A stretch of DNA of 64,000 bases from JADJLQ01 sp031417835 (GTDB lineage: Bacteria > Bacteroidota > Bacteroidia > Chitinophagales > Saprospiraceae). Below, one piece after another: positions 1 to 7,536 of this stretch. Numbering within the stretch: the stretch's first letter is position 1; the number at the start of each line of letters is the position of its first letter. The stretch covers positions 1 to 64,000 of the forward strand of contig JANOWJ010000192.1 in the NCBI GenBank assembly GCA_031417835.1, given 5' to 3'. Position numbers and translations under genes: made by a program. Under the pieces are notes generated by a model. The model had not been told where the DNA came from and searched no databases. It was given only the letters and a program-made list of their open reading frames with translations.

Positions 1-97
1 GATACCCTTTCTCTACTTCTGATACAATCTGAAGTTTAAAGGCTAGGCTATAATCCTTTTGTGTCCGTTTTGTGAAATCTCTTCTACCTGTTTTCAT
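1..97 (-). CDS. IS3-family transposase OrfA, N-terminal fragment (cut by window edge)
   Basis: An ATG at 97-95 opens a frame that stays open for 32 codons to the window edge. It starts MKTGRRDFTKRTQKDYS and continues LAFKLQIVSEVEKGY. Basic residues followed by 'YSLAFKLQIVSEVEKG' is the typical beginning of the helix-turn-helix OrfA of Bacteroidota IS3-family elements, which binds the element ends. The catalytic DDE OrfB would follow outside the window. Only the start is seen, so whether the element is intact is unknown. The family call rests on recognising this N-terminus. Confidence 0.75.
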   Translation of the reverse strand, partial: MKTGRRDFTKRTQKDYSLAFKLQIVSEVEKGY

Positions 98-141
98 TTA
101 AATAAGTCGATTTTTGTGTCAACTTATTTCAGGACTCTTCA
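1..141 (-). mobile_element. IS3-family insertion sequence, left end (partial)
   Basis: The minus strand from about 141 reads into an IS3-type OrfA start. The likely element end begins TGAAGAGTCCTGAAATAAG, starting with the TG dinucleotide usual for IS3-family termini. Just inside it are inverted arms at 101-107 (AATAAGT) and 121-128. The element runs off the window at base 1, so the other end, OrfB and any target duplication cannot be seen. The exact boundary is inferred from the TG rule. It lies 12 bases from the groEL terminator, so it inserted in the space after the chaperonin operon. Confidence 0.7.
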
Positions 142-153
142 TTATTCAAAATA

Positions 154-183
154 AAAAAGGCAACCTTGCGAGGTTGCCTTTTT
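154..183 (-). terminator. Intrinsic terminator of the groES-groEL operon
   Basis: Perfect 13-bp stem (154-166 with 171-183) around the loop TGCG, with A-tract and T-tract flanks. It lies 28 bases past the groEL stop. Because both flanks are A/T tracts it could work in both directions and also stop transcription coming out of the neighbouring insertion sequence. Confidence 0.9.
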
Positions 184-192
184 ATATAGAAC

Positions 193-210
193 AATTTGAT
201 GGATCAAATT
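193..210. repeat. Perfect 8-bp inverted repeat touching the groEL stop codon
   Basis: AATTTGAT at 193-200 and ATCAAATT at 203-210 form a perfect palindrome with a 2-base centre. It lies between the groEL stop codon (213-211) and the terminator. It is too AT-rich and too tight to be a strong terminator alone. Its role is unknown; it may protect the mRNA 3' end. Confidence 0.5.
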
Positions 211-1851
211 TTACATCATGCCATCCATGCCGCCACCTCCGTGTGAGTGCCCATGTCCGCCGCCTTCTTTTTCTTTAGGCTTATCATTGACGACACATTC
301 CGTAGTAAGGATCATGCTGGCTATAGAAGCTGCATTTTCGATAGCGATTCTGGTTACCTTAGTTGGATCCAATACGCCAGCTTTTTTCAGATCTTCATAC
401 ACATCAGTTCTGGCATTGTAGCCTATAGACCCTTTGCTGGATAATACTTTGTGGAATATGACACTGCCATCTACACCCGCATTTTCAGCGATTATTCGTA
501 TAGGTGCTTCCAGTGCTTTCTTTACAATTTGGATACCGATGGTTTCATCGTCATTGAGTCCTTTCATTTTTTCCAAACCAGGGATAGAACGCACTAAAGC
601 TACACCACCACCTGCTACGATACCTTCTTCGATAGCAGCTCGGGTAGCATGCAAAGCATCATCTACTCTGTCTTTTTTCTCTTTCATCTCTACCTCGGTA
701 GCAGCTCCTATATAAAGTACCGCTACACCACCTGATAATTTAGCAAGTCGCTCTTGTAGTTTTTCTTTATCGTAGTCTGATGTAGTCGTTTCGATTTGTT
801 GTTTGATTTGGTTGATCCGTGCCTGAATCATTTTATTGTCGCCACGACCATTGACCACAGTGGTATTGTCTTTGTCCACAGTTATTTTTTCGGCCTGACC
901 AAGTAGGTCTAACTCTACATTTTCAATTTTATAGCCTTTTTCTTCAGAGATTACTGTTCCACCGGTTAGGATTGCAATATCTTCCAACATCGCTTTGCGT
1001 CGATCTCCAAATCCAGGTGCTTTTACAGCCACTACTTTTAAATTAGCCCTAAGTCGGTTTACCACCAACACCCCTAGAGCCTGGCTCTCCATATCTTCTG
1101 CGATCAACAGAATTGGACGACCTGTAGCGATGACCTTTTCCAATAATGGTACGATCTCATTCATGTTGGAGATCTTTTTGTCGTGGATCAGTATAAATGG
1201 ATTTTCGTATTCTGCAGTCATGTCTTCTGCATTGGTGACGAAGTAAGGAGATAAATATCCTCGATCAAATTGCATACCTAATACTTCTTGAACATAAGTA
1301 TCAGTGCCTTTAGCTTCTTCTACTGTGATGACACCATCTTTGGATACTCGCTTCATGGCATCTGCGATCAGTTTGCCAATCTCTTCATCATTATTTGAAG
1401 AAATAGAGGCTACTTGTTGGATCTTGCTTAAATCATCACCTATAGTTTCTGATTGGCCTTTAAGATCTTCTACCACTTGTCGTACCGCTTTTTCAATACC
1501 TCTTTTCAGGTCCATTGGATTAGCACCGGCAGCTACGTACTTCATACCTGCTGTGACCATCGCTTGAGCTAGGACAGTAGCTGTAGTAGTACCATCACCG
1601 GCCAGATCAGCTGTTTTAGAAGCTACTTCTTTCAACATCTGAGCACCCATATTCATGACTGCATCTTCCAATTCGATTTCTTTTGCTACGGTGACACCAT
1701 CTTTAGTAATCATCGGGGCACCAAAACTTTTTTGAATGACCACATTACGGCCTTTTGGGCCCAAGGTCACCTTTACAGCATTTGCCATTGCATCTATACC
1801 CGCTTTTAATCGCTCGCGGGCCTCGGCATTAAAACTTATTTGTTTAGCCAT
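211..1851 (-). CDS. groL: Chaperonin GroEL (60 kDa, Hsp60)
   Basis: Large subunit of the cytosolic ATP-driven folding chamber; it works with the GroES lid encoded just upstream. The 546-residue length is normal. The ATP-binding signature GDGTTT is at residues 85-90, with the conserved Asp at 86, and GPKGRNV is near 31-37. The C-terminal tail is Gly/Met rich but carries a histidine stretch (GHGHSHGGGGMDGMM) in place of a plain GGM repeat. The gene follows groES by 50 bases, so the two form one operon ending at the terminator at 154-183. Identity is certain from the whole sequence. Confidence 0.99.
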   Translation of the reverse strand: MAKQISFNAEARERLKAGIDAMANAVKVTLGPKGRNVVIQKSFGAPMITKDGVTVAKEIELEDAVMNMGAQMLKEVASKTADLAGDGTTTATVLAQAMVTAGMKYVAAGANPMDLKRGIEKAVRQVVEDLKGQSETIGDDLSKIQQVASISSNNDEEIGKLIADAMKRVSKDGVITVEEAKGTDTYVQEVLGMQFDRGYLSPYFVTNAEDMTAEYENPFILIHDKKISNMNEIVPLLEKVIATGRPILLIAEDMESQALGVLVVNRLRANLKVVAVKAPGFGDRRKAMLEDIAILTGGTVISEEKGYKIENVELDLLGQAEKITVDKDNTTVVNGRGDNKMIQARINQIKQQIETTTSDYDKEKLQERLAKLSGGVAVLYIGAATEVEMKEKKDRVDDALHATRAAIEEGIVAGGGVALVRSIPGLEKMKGLNDDETIGIQIVKKALEAPIRIIAENAGVDGSVIFHKVLSSKGSIGYNARTDVYEDLKKAGVLDPTKVTRIAIENAASIASMILTTECVVNDKPKEKEGGGHGHSHGGGGMDGMM

Positions 1852-1901
1852 TTTTATTTAGGTTTTACTTTATTTAAAACAATTTATTGATTCGTTCTTG
1901 A

Positions 1902-2165
1902 TTAAAGGACGACGAGTATATCGTCTTCTCTCATTATGAGGTAGTCGACTCCTTCATGATTCAATTCCTGACCGGAATATTTTCCATAAAGTACAATGTC
2001 GCCAGCGGTTACAGTCATTAGGTTACCATCTTTACCTGGTCCTACTGCGATGACTTCCCCACGCTGCGGTTTTTCTTTAGCAGTATCAGGTATTATGATA
2101 CCACCTTTAGTTTTTTCCTCGGCAGGTGCCGGTTTTACGATTACTCTGTCGTTGATAGGCTTCAT
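1902..2165 (-). CDS. groES: Co-chaperonin GroES
   Basis: Heptameric 10 kDa lid of the GroEL chamber. The 87-residue length is slightly shorter than the E. coli protein. The start MKPINDRVIVKP, the mobile loop around GGIIIP (residues 21-26) and the end REDDILVVL are diagnostic. It is the first gene of the groES-groEL pair. The region between it and secG (2166-2345) holds palindromic elements that may govern heat-shock expression. No CIRCE element (TTAGCACTC dyad) is present, so HrcA-type control is unlikely. Confidence 0.98.
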   Translation of the reverse strand: MKPINDRVIVKPAPAEEKTKGGIIIPDTAKEKPQRGEVIAVGPGKDGNLMTVTAGDIVLYGKYSGQELNHEGVDYLIMREDDILVVL

Positions 2166-2246
2166 GATTGAATATGTTTATTATATGTTTAATAAAAAAT
2201 TAGATATACTTTCCTCTTATCATTAATAGTGCCATCCCCGCTATCC

Positions 2247-2312
2247 CTGACATTTTTTCAGTATAGTCCGCTAATCCGCAATAAAATCAATGTAAGCTGA
2301 CAGAAAATGTCA
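2247..2312 (-). promoter_or_regulatory. Two CTGACA-type palindromes upstream of groES
   Basis: TGACA-N5-TGTCA (2298-2312) is a perfect dyad. CTGACA-TTT-TTTCAG (2247-2261) is a second, weaker palindrome with a 3-base centre. Both lie 80-150 bases upstream of the groES start, in the only sizeable gap of the block. A related CTGACA-AAA-TGGCAG sits upstream of miaB at 6604-6618. The role as a stress-regulator site is an inference from position and symmetry; no regulator is identified. Confidence 0.4.
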
Positions 2313-2345
2313 TAAAAACAGATTACCACACCACTATTGACAGGA

Positions 2346-2609
2346 CTATTGAGGCATTGGGGTAGTGGTATCCACCGATCCGGTGCTTACAAACATAGCT
2401 GTAATGATGCATAGTATAAATAATGCAGCAATAAGACCCCAGGTTAGTTTCTCAATAAAATCTGTCGATCGGGCCACTCCAAAGAGTTGATTTGCACCTT
2501 GGCCACCAAAGGTAGAGTCGATTCCGCCTCCTTTGGGGTTCTGTATAAGTATGGATAATATCAGTAAAGCACTTACTATACCGATAAGAACGATTAATAA
2601 CGTGATCAT
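2346..2609 (-). CDS. secG: Preprotein translocase subunit SecG
   Basis: Small membrane subunit that assists the SecYEG channel. The 87 residues show two hydrophobic segments (about 3-24 and 52-75). They are separated by the family signature, a glycine-rich loop with 'IQNPKGGGIDSTFGG' followed by 'NQLFGVARSTDFIEKLTW'. The start overlaps the stop of the upstream TPR gene by four bases (ATGA at 2606-2609), indicating translational coupling. Its place between lptE and groES is a common Bacteroidota arrangement. Confidence 0.95.
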   Translation of the reverse strand: MITLLIVLIGIVSALLILSILIQNPKGGGIDSTFGGQGANQLFGVARSTDFIEKLTWGLIAALFILCIITAMFVSTGSVDTTTPMPQ

Positions 2610-3301
2610 AATAGATTTTCAGCCTTTAATTTTGCAATTTTGGCTGCGAAAATACTACTTTTTTCAGGATTTTCTATAATTAGTTTTTCATAAAGCTGTA
2701 TAGCAAGTTTATACTGCCCTTGCGCTGCCCACAGGTGAGCCAAACTTTCTGAGCCTACACTTTCTTTCCACTCTACACTAGACTGAATCATCTGATTGGT
2801 CAGCTCAATTTCAGATGGAGTATGTTGGTTTTGCTGGTCGAGTGCAAGTACTTTAGTCTTTGGTAAGTCTCTTAAATAGCGCACATATTCAGATTCTTCT
2901 GTGGGGTAAAGTGCCGTATAACCTATGATTGTGTTTTTTTGGTCAAAAACGAGATTTTCCGGTTGAAAAGCAGGTTCCGGTACAAGATTCACCTCATGTG
3001 TATTTTCACGGAATTCGTTTTCTGAAGTTTTAGTATCCACCTCAGGGAGTTCAAAAACGGGAGGGTAGGTCACAAAATCACCCAAACCTTGTAAGTAATT
3101 GGCAGCAGCCTGCAAGTCTAATCGTTGTTCAAGATTCAAGTTTTTTTGATAGGCAGTTTCCTGCCCCAATCGACTTTGATAAATCATTTTTAATGATTCC
3201 AAATACGGGTATCGATCAATTAACGATTTGAGATAGTCAGTATCATATTGATCCAATGATTCAGGATGATGAATATGATATAAGAGATCGTCTAGCTGCA
3301 T
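2606..3301 (-). CDS. TPR-like protein of the lptE-secG block, function unknown
   Basis: A 231-residue soluble protein starting MQLDDLLYHIHHPESL. An upstream in-frame start at 3343 would add 14 residues and overlap lptE, so the ATG at 3301 is preferred. The first 90 residues look helical and are followed by a variable acidic middle. The end (about 185-231) reads like a single tetratricopeptide unit, with 'LAHLWAAQGQYKLAIQLYEK' followed by LIIENPEKS. A protein of this kind is found between lptE and secG in many Bacteroidota. No enzymatic motif is seen. It may be an adaptor for envelope biogenesis, which is inference from position. Confidence 0.75.
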   Translation of the reverse strand: MQLDDLLYHIHHPESLDQYDTDYLKSLIDRYPYLESLKMIYQSRLGQETAYQKNLNLEQRLDLQAAANYLQGLGDFVTYPPVFELPEVDTKTSENEFRENTHEVNLVPEPAFQPENLVFDQKNTIIGYTALYPTEESEYVRYLRDLPKTKVLALDQQNQHTPSEIELTNQMIQSSVEWKESVGSESLAHLWAAQGQYKLAIQLYEKLIIENPEKSSIFAAKIAKLKAENLL

Positions 3302-3329
3302 GGATGCTACAAACAAAAGTAATGAAGCA

Positions 3330-3872
3330 TTACCAATCCCCAAAAGCTTTGTTGAAAATATCCTCTACCAGTTGATTACTGATCCGTTCGATCAAGGCCT
3401 CTTGTACATCCAAAAGATTGCTGGTCCCATCGAAATCTTGAAAATAAGAAAAAGACTGACTCCAATTTTTAGTTTCATCGTGTCTATTTTCAAAATCAAT
3501 TTTGACCCGTATGGTCAATCGATTTAAAGCACTGATATTATCTGAAGTAGGAGCTTGAGAGGACACATTGAAGTCTTCCACTATACCAGAAAAGCTCAAG
3601 TCAGGATCCGTTTCTGTAAATTTTAATCTCGATTCTTTTCTGATCTTATCTTTTACTTTTTCTGAAAAAGTAACCGGCAAAGTCACTGGGGCATTATCTG
3701 CGCGGCCTTCAAACGGTATGACCGTATAAGTAGTAATTAATGGATCAATGGAGGTACTCTTAAATGAATAGCAGGATAAAAAAAACAGAGGCATGACCGA
3801 GATCGTAACTATAAAAAATTTAAGCGTATGCTTTGTTATACCGGCTTGTGCAGGTTTTTTATTCAAGGTCAT
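3330..3872 (-). CDS. lptE: LptE-family LPS-assembly lipoprotein
   Basis: Predicted outer-membrane lipoprotein that plugs and supports LptD during lipopolysaccharide insertion. The ATG at 3872 gives 180 residues with a basic N-terminus, a hydrophobic segment and a lipobox ending LSC, followed by YSFKSTSIDP. The following 'TYTVIPFEGRADNAP' and a late '...QEALIERISNQLVEDIFNKA' are typical of Bacteroidota LptE. A longer frame from 3920 would bury the signal peptide. Its start overlaps the end of the sigma-54 activator gene by 14 bases. Sequence similarity to enterobacterial LptE is low; the call rests on family pattern and operon position. Confidence 0.85.
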   Translation of the reverse strand: MTLNKKPAQAGITKHTLKFFIVTISVMPLFFLSCYSFKSTSIDPLITTYTVIPFEGRADNAPVTLPVTFSEKVKDKIRKESRLKFTETDPDLSFSGIVEDFNVSSQAPTSDNISALNRLTIRVKIDFENRHDETKNWSQSFSYFQDFDGTSNLLDVQEALIERISNQLVEDIFNKAFGDW

Positions 3873-5148
3873 ATTGTTTGATCTTTCGGTACAGGGTTCG
3901 TTCACTGATGCCCAGTTCATTAGAGGCTTCTTTGCGACGACCTTTATGCTTGGACAATGCTTTATTGATCATTCCTTTTTCCATTTGTTCGAGTGAAAGG
4001 GGCTCTTCTACTACAATCGTTTTGTTATGAACCACATTTGGGTCATTTCTTTCGAGTAAAATGGGCTTATGCACATCACCACCGTTTGTATCTATTGGAT
4101 ACGGCCTGTATAAAGATCCACCGGTCGGAACTTGATTTTCTAACCAAGCGTCAGCATCCTGCGGCCAAATGGCTTCGTGAGGTTTGCCATTGAGGTCGGG
4201 CATTTCTAAATTATTCCTTCGGATAAGTTCATAAAAAAGACTTTTCAGCTCATTCATGTCCTTTTTCATATCAAATAAAATTTTATAAAGGAGCTCCCGT
4301 TCATCAAATTTAGTTTCACTGATTTTACCTGGTATCAATGAAAGTTGAGTACTGGCTACTACATTAGGCATCAACTGGATCAAGGCGGTGTGGTCAATGA
4401 GTCTGTCTTCAGATAATACCGAAAGCTGTTCGGCAAAATTTTTCAATTCACGCACATTACCTGGCCAATTATATTGATAGAGCAACTCTTTAGCTTCTTC
4501 AGTGAGTTCTACCGGAGTCGTGTTATATTTTTCAGCAAAATCTACCGAAAACTTTCTAAATAATAAATATATATCTTCTCGTCGCTGTCTTAATGCCGGC
4601 ACTTGGATGGGTACGATATTCAATCTATAATAAAGATCTTCTCTAAATCGATTGGTATTGATGCGGTCCATCAGGTTTACATTAGTCGCTGCTACCACTC
4701 GGACATTGGTATGCAGGGATTTAGACGATCCCACCCGCAAAAATTCTCCACTCTCTAATATCCTCAGTAAATACGCTTGAGTATCTAATGGCATTTCAGC
4801 AATTTCATCTAAAAAAATGGTGCCTCCGTCTGCTGTTTCGAAATATCCTTTGCGGTCGCCGGTCGCACCAGTAAATGAACCTTTTTCATGCCCAAACAAT
4901 TCTGAATTGATCGTACCTGGTGGGATAGCACCACAATTGACAGCAATGAACTTATTATGTTTCCGTTTGCTTAGTGAATGTATAATTTGTGAGAATATTT
5001 CTTTACCCGTACCACTTTCTCCGGTGATCAGCACGGTCAGATCGGTATCGGATACCCTCACGGCAGTTTCGAGGGCACGTTCAAGGTCTTTCGAATGACC
5101 TATGATCCCAAAACGTTGTTTTATAACTTGATTAGAAAATTGAGTCAT
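3859..5148 (-). CDS. Sigma-54-dependent transcriptional activator without receiver domain
   Basis: AAA+ activator that remodels RNA polymerase holding sigma-54. Walker A GESGTGKE is at 43-50 and Walker B with FLDEI at about 112-116. The sigma-54 contact loop reads GSFTGA (90-95) where GAFTGA is usual. The C-terminus (about 385-429) is a Fis-type helix-turn-helix, with 'KGRRKEASNELGISERTLYR'. There is no N-terminal phospho-receiver, GAF or PAS domain, so activity must be controlled by abundance, a partner protein or the roughly 100-residue stretch between the ATPase and the HTH. It directly abuts miaB (no spacer) and overlaps lptE. Its targets are not visible here. Confidence 0.93.
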   Translation of the reverse strand: MTQFSNQVIKQRFGIIGHSKDLERALETAVRVSDTDLTVLITGESGTGKEIFSQIIHSLSKRKHNKFIAVNCGAIPPGTINSELFGHEKGSFTGATGDRKGYFETADGGTIFLDEIAEMPLDTQAYLLRILESGEFLRVGSSKSLHTNVRVVAATNVNLMDRINTNRFREDLYYRLNIVPIQVPALRQRREDIYLLFRKFSVDFAEKYNTTPVELTEEAKELLYQYNWPGNVRELKNFAEQLSVLSEDRLIDHTALIQLMPNVVASTQLSLIPGKISETKFDERELLYKILFDMKKDMNELKSLFYELIRRNNLEMPDLNGKPHEAIWPQDADAWLENQVPTGGSLYRPYPIDTNGGDVHKPILLERNDPNVVHNKTIVVEEPLSLEQMEKGMINKALSKHKGRRKEASNELGISERTLYRKIKQYDLE

Positions 5149-6573
5149 TTATGATTCGATAATGTGTCCGAGTAGAGTAGCACTGGTCGCGTGTTCGATT
5201 TGTACATAGGCATAGTCTCCGACTTGGTAGCCGGTTATCTTTGGAAATACGATCATTTTACACTGAGAATTTCTTCCTTTAAATTCCAGATCGGATTTTT
5301 TTGAATCCCCTTCAATCAATACTTTGAAGATCTTACCGATATCTTGCCTGTTGTGATCCAATGATATTTGGTGCTGTCGCTCAATCACTTCACTTAATCT
5401 TCGTTTCTTAACCTCAAAAGGTATATTATCCTTCAATTTTTTGGCAGCTGGAGTGCCGGGACGCTCGGAGTAGGCAAACATGTATGCCATACTATACCGA
5501 GCAAAAGTCATTATGGATAAGGTATCTTGATGCTCTTCTTCACTCTCCGTGCAAAATCCGGTGATGATATCAGCAGATATCGTACATTCTGGCAGGATAC
5601 GATAAATGGCTTTGACCCGATCTATATACCATTCGCGTGTATACGTTCGATTCATCAACTCAAGGATGCGGCTATTGCCAGATTGTACAGGCAGATGAAT
5701 GTATTTACAGATATTTTCAAATGCAGCCATGGTCATCAGTACCTCATCCGTGATGTCTTTGGGGTGGGAAGTTGAAAACCTAATCCTTAGATCTGGATGT
5801 ATCAAGGCTACTCGCTCAAGAAGTTTAGCAAAGGTGATTTTCTGTCCGTCCTCAGGGTTGACCCATTTATAAGAATCTACGTTTTGGCCTAATAATGTGA
5901 TTTCTTTAAATCCCTTTTGATATAATGTGGCCGCTTCTGCAAGGATACTATATAAGTCTCTGCTCCGCTCTCTGCCTCGGGTGTATGGCACCACACAAAA
6001 CGAACACATATTATCACATCCACGCATAATGCTGATGTATGCAGTCACCCCATTACCATCCAATCGGACTGGGCTAATGTCGGCATAAGTCTCTTCTCTG
6101 GATAAAAACACATTGAGTCCTTTATTGCCTTCGTATGCTCCTGCGATCAACTCTGGCAGCGATCGATATGCATCTGGACCTACGACGAGATCCACTAATT
6201 TTTCTTCATCCAACAATTGTTTTTTCATGCGCTCAGCCATGCACCCTAAAATGCCAATTAAGGTACCTGGTTTGGTATCTTTGATTTTGTCAAATGTGCG
6301 CAAACGCTTCCGCACGGTCTCCTCCGCTTTTTCCCGGATGCTACATGTATTCAGTAGTATCAAATCAGCGTTCTCAAGCTCTCGAGTAGGTTCAAAACCT
6401 TGTTGACTCAGTATAGAAGCTACAATCTCGCTGTCCGAAAAATTCATCTGACAGCCATAACTTTCTATGTAAAATCGGCGGCTCAGTGGACTTAAAGGAT
6501 TTGTCTCCACAGCATATATTTCTCCTTGCCGGGCTTCTATTATTACTTTATCTGTGATCGTTTCCTCAAACAT
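5149..6573 (-). CDS. miaB: tRNA-2-methylthio-N6-dimethylallyladenosine synthase MiaB
   Basis: Radical-SAM methylthiotransferase that adds the 2-methylthio group to i6A37 of tRNAs. The three N-terminal cluster cysteines are at 41, 77 and 111 (YGCQMN, NTCSIR, GCMAER). The radical-SAM CxxxCxxC is at 186/190/193 (RGCDNMCSFC), and a C-terminal TRAM domain spans roughly 400-470. The 474 residues are normal with a short N-terminal extension. It is the first gene of the block that runs through lptE and secG. The promoter region upstream contains a TAATTTTG element and a palindrome. Confidence 0.97.
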   Translation of the reverse strand: MFEETITDKVIIEARQGEIYAVETNPLSPLSRRFYIESYGCQMNFSDSEIVASILSQQGFEPTRELENADLILLNTCSIREKAEETVRKRLRTFDKIKDTKPGTLIGILGCMAERMKKQLLDEEKLVDLVVGPDAYRSLPELIAGAYEGNKGLNVFLSREETYADISPVRLDGNGVTAYISIMRGCDNMCSFCVVPYTRGRERSRDLYSILAEAATLYQKGFKEITLLGQNVDSYKWVNPEDGQKITFAKLLERVALIHPDLRIRFSTSHPKDITDEVLMTMAAFENICKYIHLPVQSGNSRILELMNRTYTREWYIDRVKAIYRILPECTISADIITGFCTESEEEHQDTLSIMTFARYSMAYMFAYSERPGTPAAKKLKDNIPFEVKKRRLSEVIERQHQISLDHNRQDIGKIFKVLIEGDSKKSDLEFKGRNSQCKMIVFPKITGYQVGDYAYVQIEHATSATLLGHIIES

Positions 6574-6587
6574 GATTTAAAAAAATG

Positions 6588-6618
6588 CAAAATTAGGGTT
6601 TTTCTGACAAAATGGCAG
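6588..6618 (-). promoter_or_regulatory. Candidate miaB promoter with CTGCCA/TGTCAG palindrome
   Basis: Read on the minus strand, CTGCCATTTTGTCAG (6618-6604) is followed after 8 bases by TAATTTTG (6595-6588), a perfect match to the Bacteroidota -7 consensus TAnnTTTG. The miaB ATG follows 14 bases later. The palindrome takes up the space where a -33 TTG would be expected, and no TTG lies at normal distance. This suggests activation or repression through the dyad. Confidence 0.45.
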
Positions 6619-6735
6619 ACTCTGCCTTGATTTCAAGGCTTTAAATTCCGAATTGGAATAATAATTATCAAATTATGATAAATATTTATTGATTATCAAT
6701 AATTATTTATTGATTTTTGCATAAAAATATTTAGA

Positions 6736-7263
6736 ATGAAAACAGATACTCCTTCAATTATAGATGTACTGAAAGTCGCCACTTGGATTCTTTATGGTGG
6801 TAGCATCGTTTATTTTTCCTTGCTGCTTATCCATACGATGGCGCATTTATTATTTTATGACTCATTCCCTACTCTAAAATTAATAACCGACCTACCGGAT
6901 TTGAGGCAAAAGGACTTAAGCGACTTCATTGGCATCACATCTATCTTATTATTCAGTGCCTCTCTGCACATTTCCCTATGGAAAAAAGTTAAATCAGTAC
7001 TTGAAAAAGTTAACCTTCAAAATCCTTTTTCTATAAAAATGGTTAAACGAATGGAACAAATCGCATTCATAATGCTGGGTATATATGTGGTTGGTTATCT
7101 TGGTGATAGTTATGCCAAACAATTGAGTAAAACATTTGACAATATAGACATTGATTTATCTAAGGATATGTTGTATGCCTTTAATGCAGGCATTATTTAT
7201 GTATTTTCTCAAGTGATGAAACGGGGTCTTGAATTGCAGGAAGAACAAAACTTAACTATTTAG
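6736..7263 (+). CDS. DUF2975-family membrane protein
   Basis: A 175-residue integral membrane protein with four predicted hydrophobic segments (about 12-34, 64-84, 114-133 and 146-163). Its layout and partner match the DUF2975 family, whose biochemical role is unknown. It lies 4 bases upstream of a small XRE-type regulator, the pairing usually seen for this family, so the two are probably one unit. The leader region (6619-6735) is very AT-rich with TTATTGAT-type repeats and no clear consensus promoter. Confidence 0.75.
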   Translation: MKTDTPSIIDVLKVATWILYGGSIVYFSLLLIHTMAHLLFYDSFPTLKLITDLPDLRQKDLSDFIGITSILLFSASLHISLWKKVKSVLEKVNLQNPFSIKMVKRMEQIAFIMLGIYVVGYLGDSYAKQLSKTFDNIDIDLSKDMLYAFNAGIIYVFSQVMKRGLELQEEQNLTI

Positions 7264-7267
7264 GGCC

Positions 7268-7492
7268 ATGGCAATTATCGTAAACTTAGATGTCATGCTA
7301 GCCCGACGAAAAATGCAACTTACGGAATTAGCTGATATTGTGGATCTTACCTTGCCCAATTTGTCCATACTTAAAACTGGCAAAGCCAAAGCCATCAGAT
7401 TTACAACCTTAGACGCGATATGCAAGGCTTTACATTGTCAGCCTGGAGACCTCTTGGAGCATCAATCTGAAGAGCCGATGCAAGTGGATTGA
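7268..7492 (+). CDS. Small XRE/Cro-like helix-turn-helix regulator (YozG-like)
   Basis: A 74-residue DNA-binding protein that is essentially only an HTH domain: 'MLARRKMQLTELADIVDLT' forms the first helices, 'LPNLSILKTGKAKAIRF' the recognition region, and 'LDAICKALHCQPGDLLE' closes the fold. This is the typical compact partner of DUF2975 membrane proteins. It probably autoregulates the pair (inference). It could instead read a signal passed by the membrane protein. Confidence 0.85.
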   Translation: MAIIVNLDVMLARRKMQLTELADIVDLTLPNLSILKTGKAKAIRFTTLDAICKALHCQPGDLLEHQSEEPMQVD

Positions 7493-7536
7493 ATAATCAT
7501 TTTAAGCCATTAATTATTTAATTTTACATCCATTCT

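Noticed and set aside
2166..2345. CIRCE heat-shock operator before groES
   Set aside because: The TTAGCACTC-N9-GAGTGCTAA dyad does not occur here on either strand; only CTGACA-type palindromes are present.
6619..6735. Replication origin signal in the AT-rich TTATTGAT repeats before DUF2975
   Set aside because: There are no DnaA boxes (TTATCCACA) and no dnaA neighbour; the repeats are simple AT-rich leader sequence.
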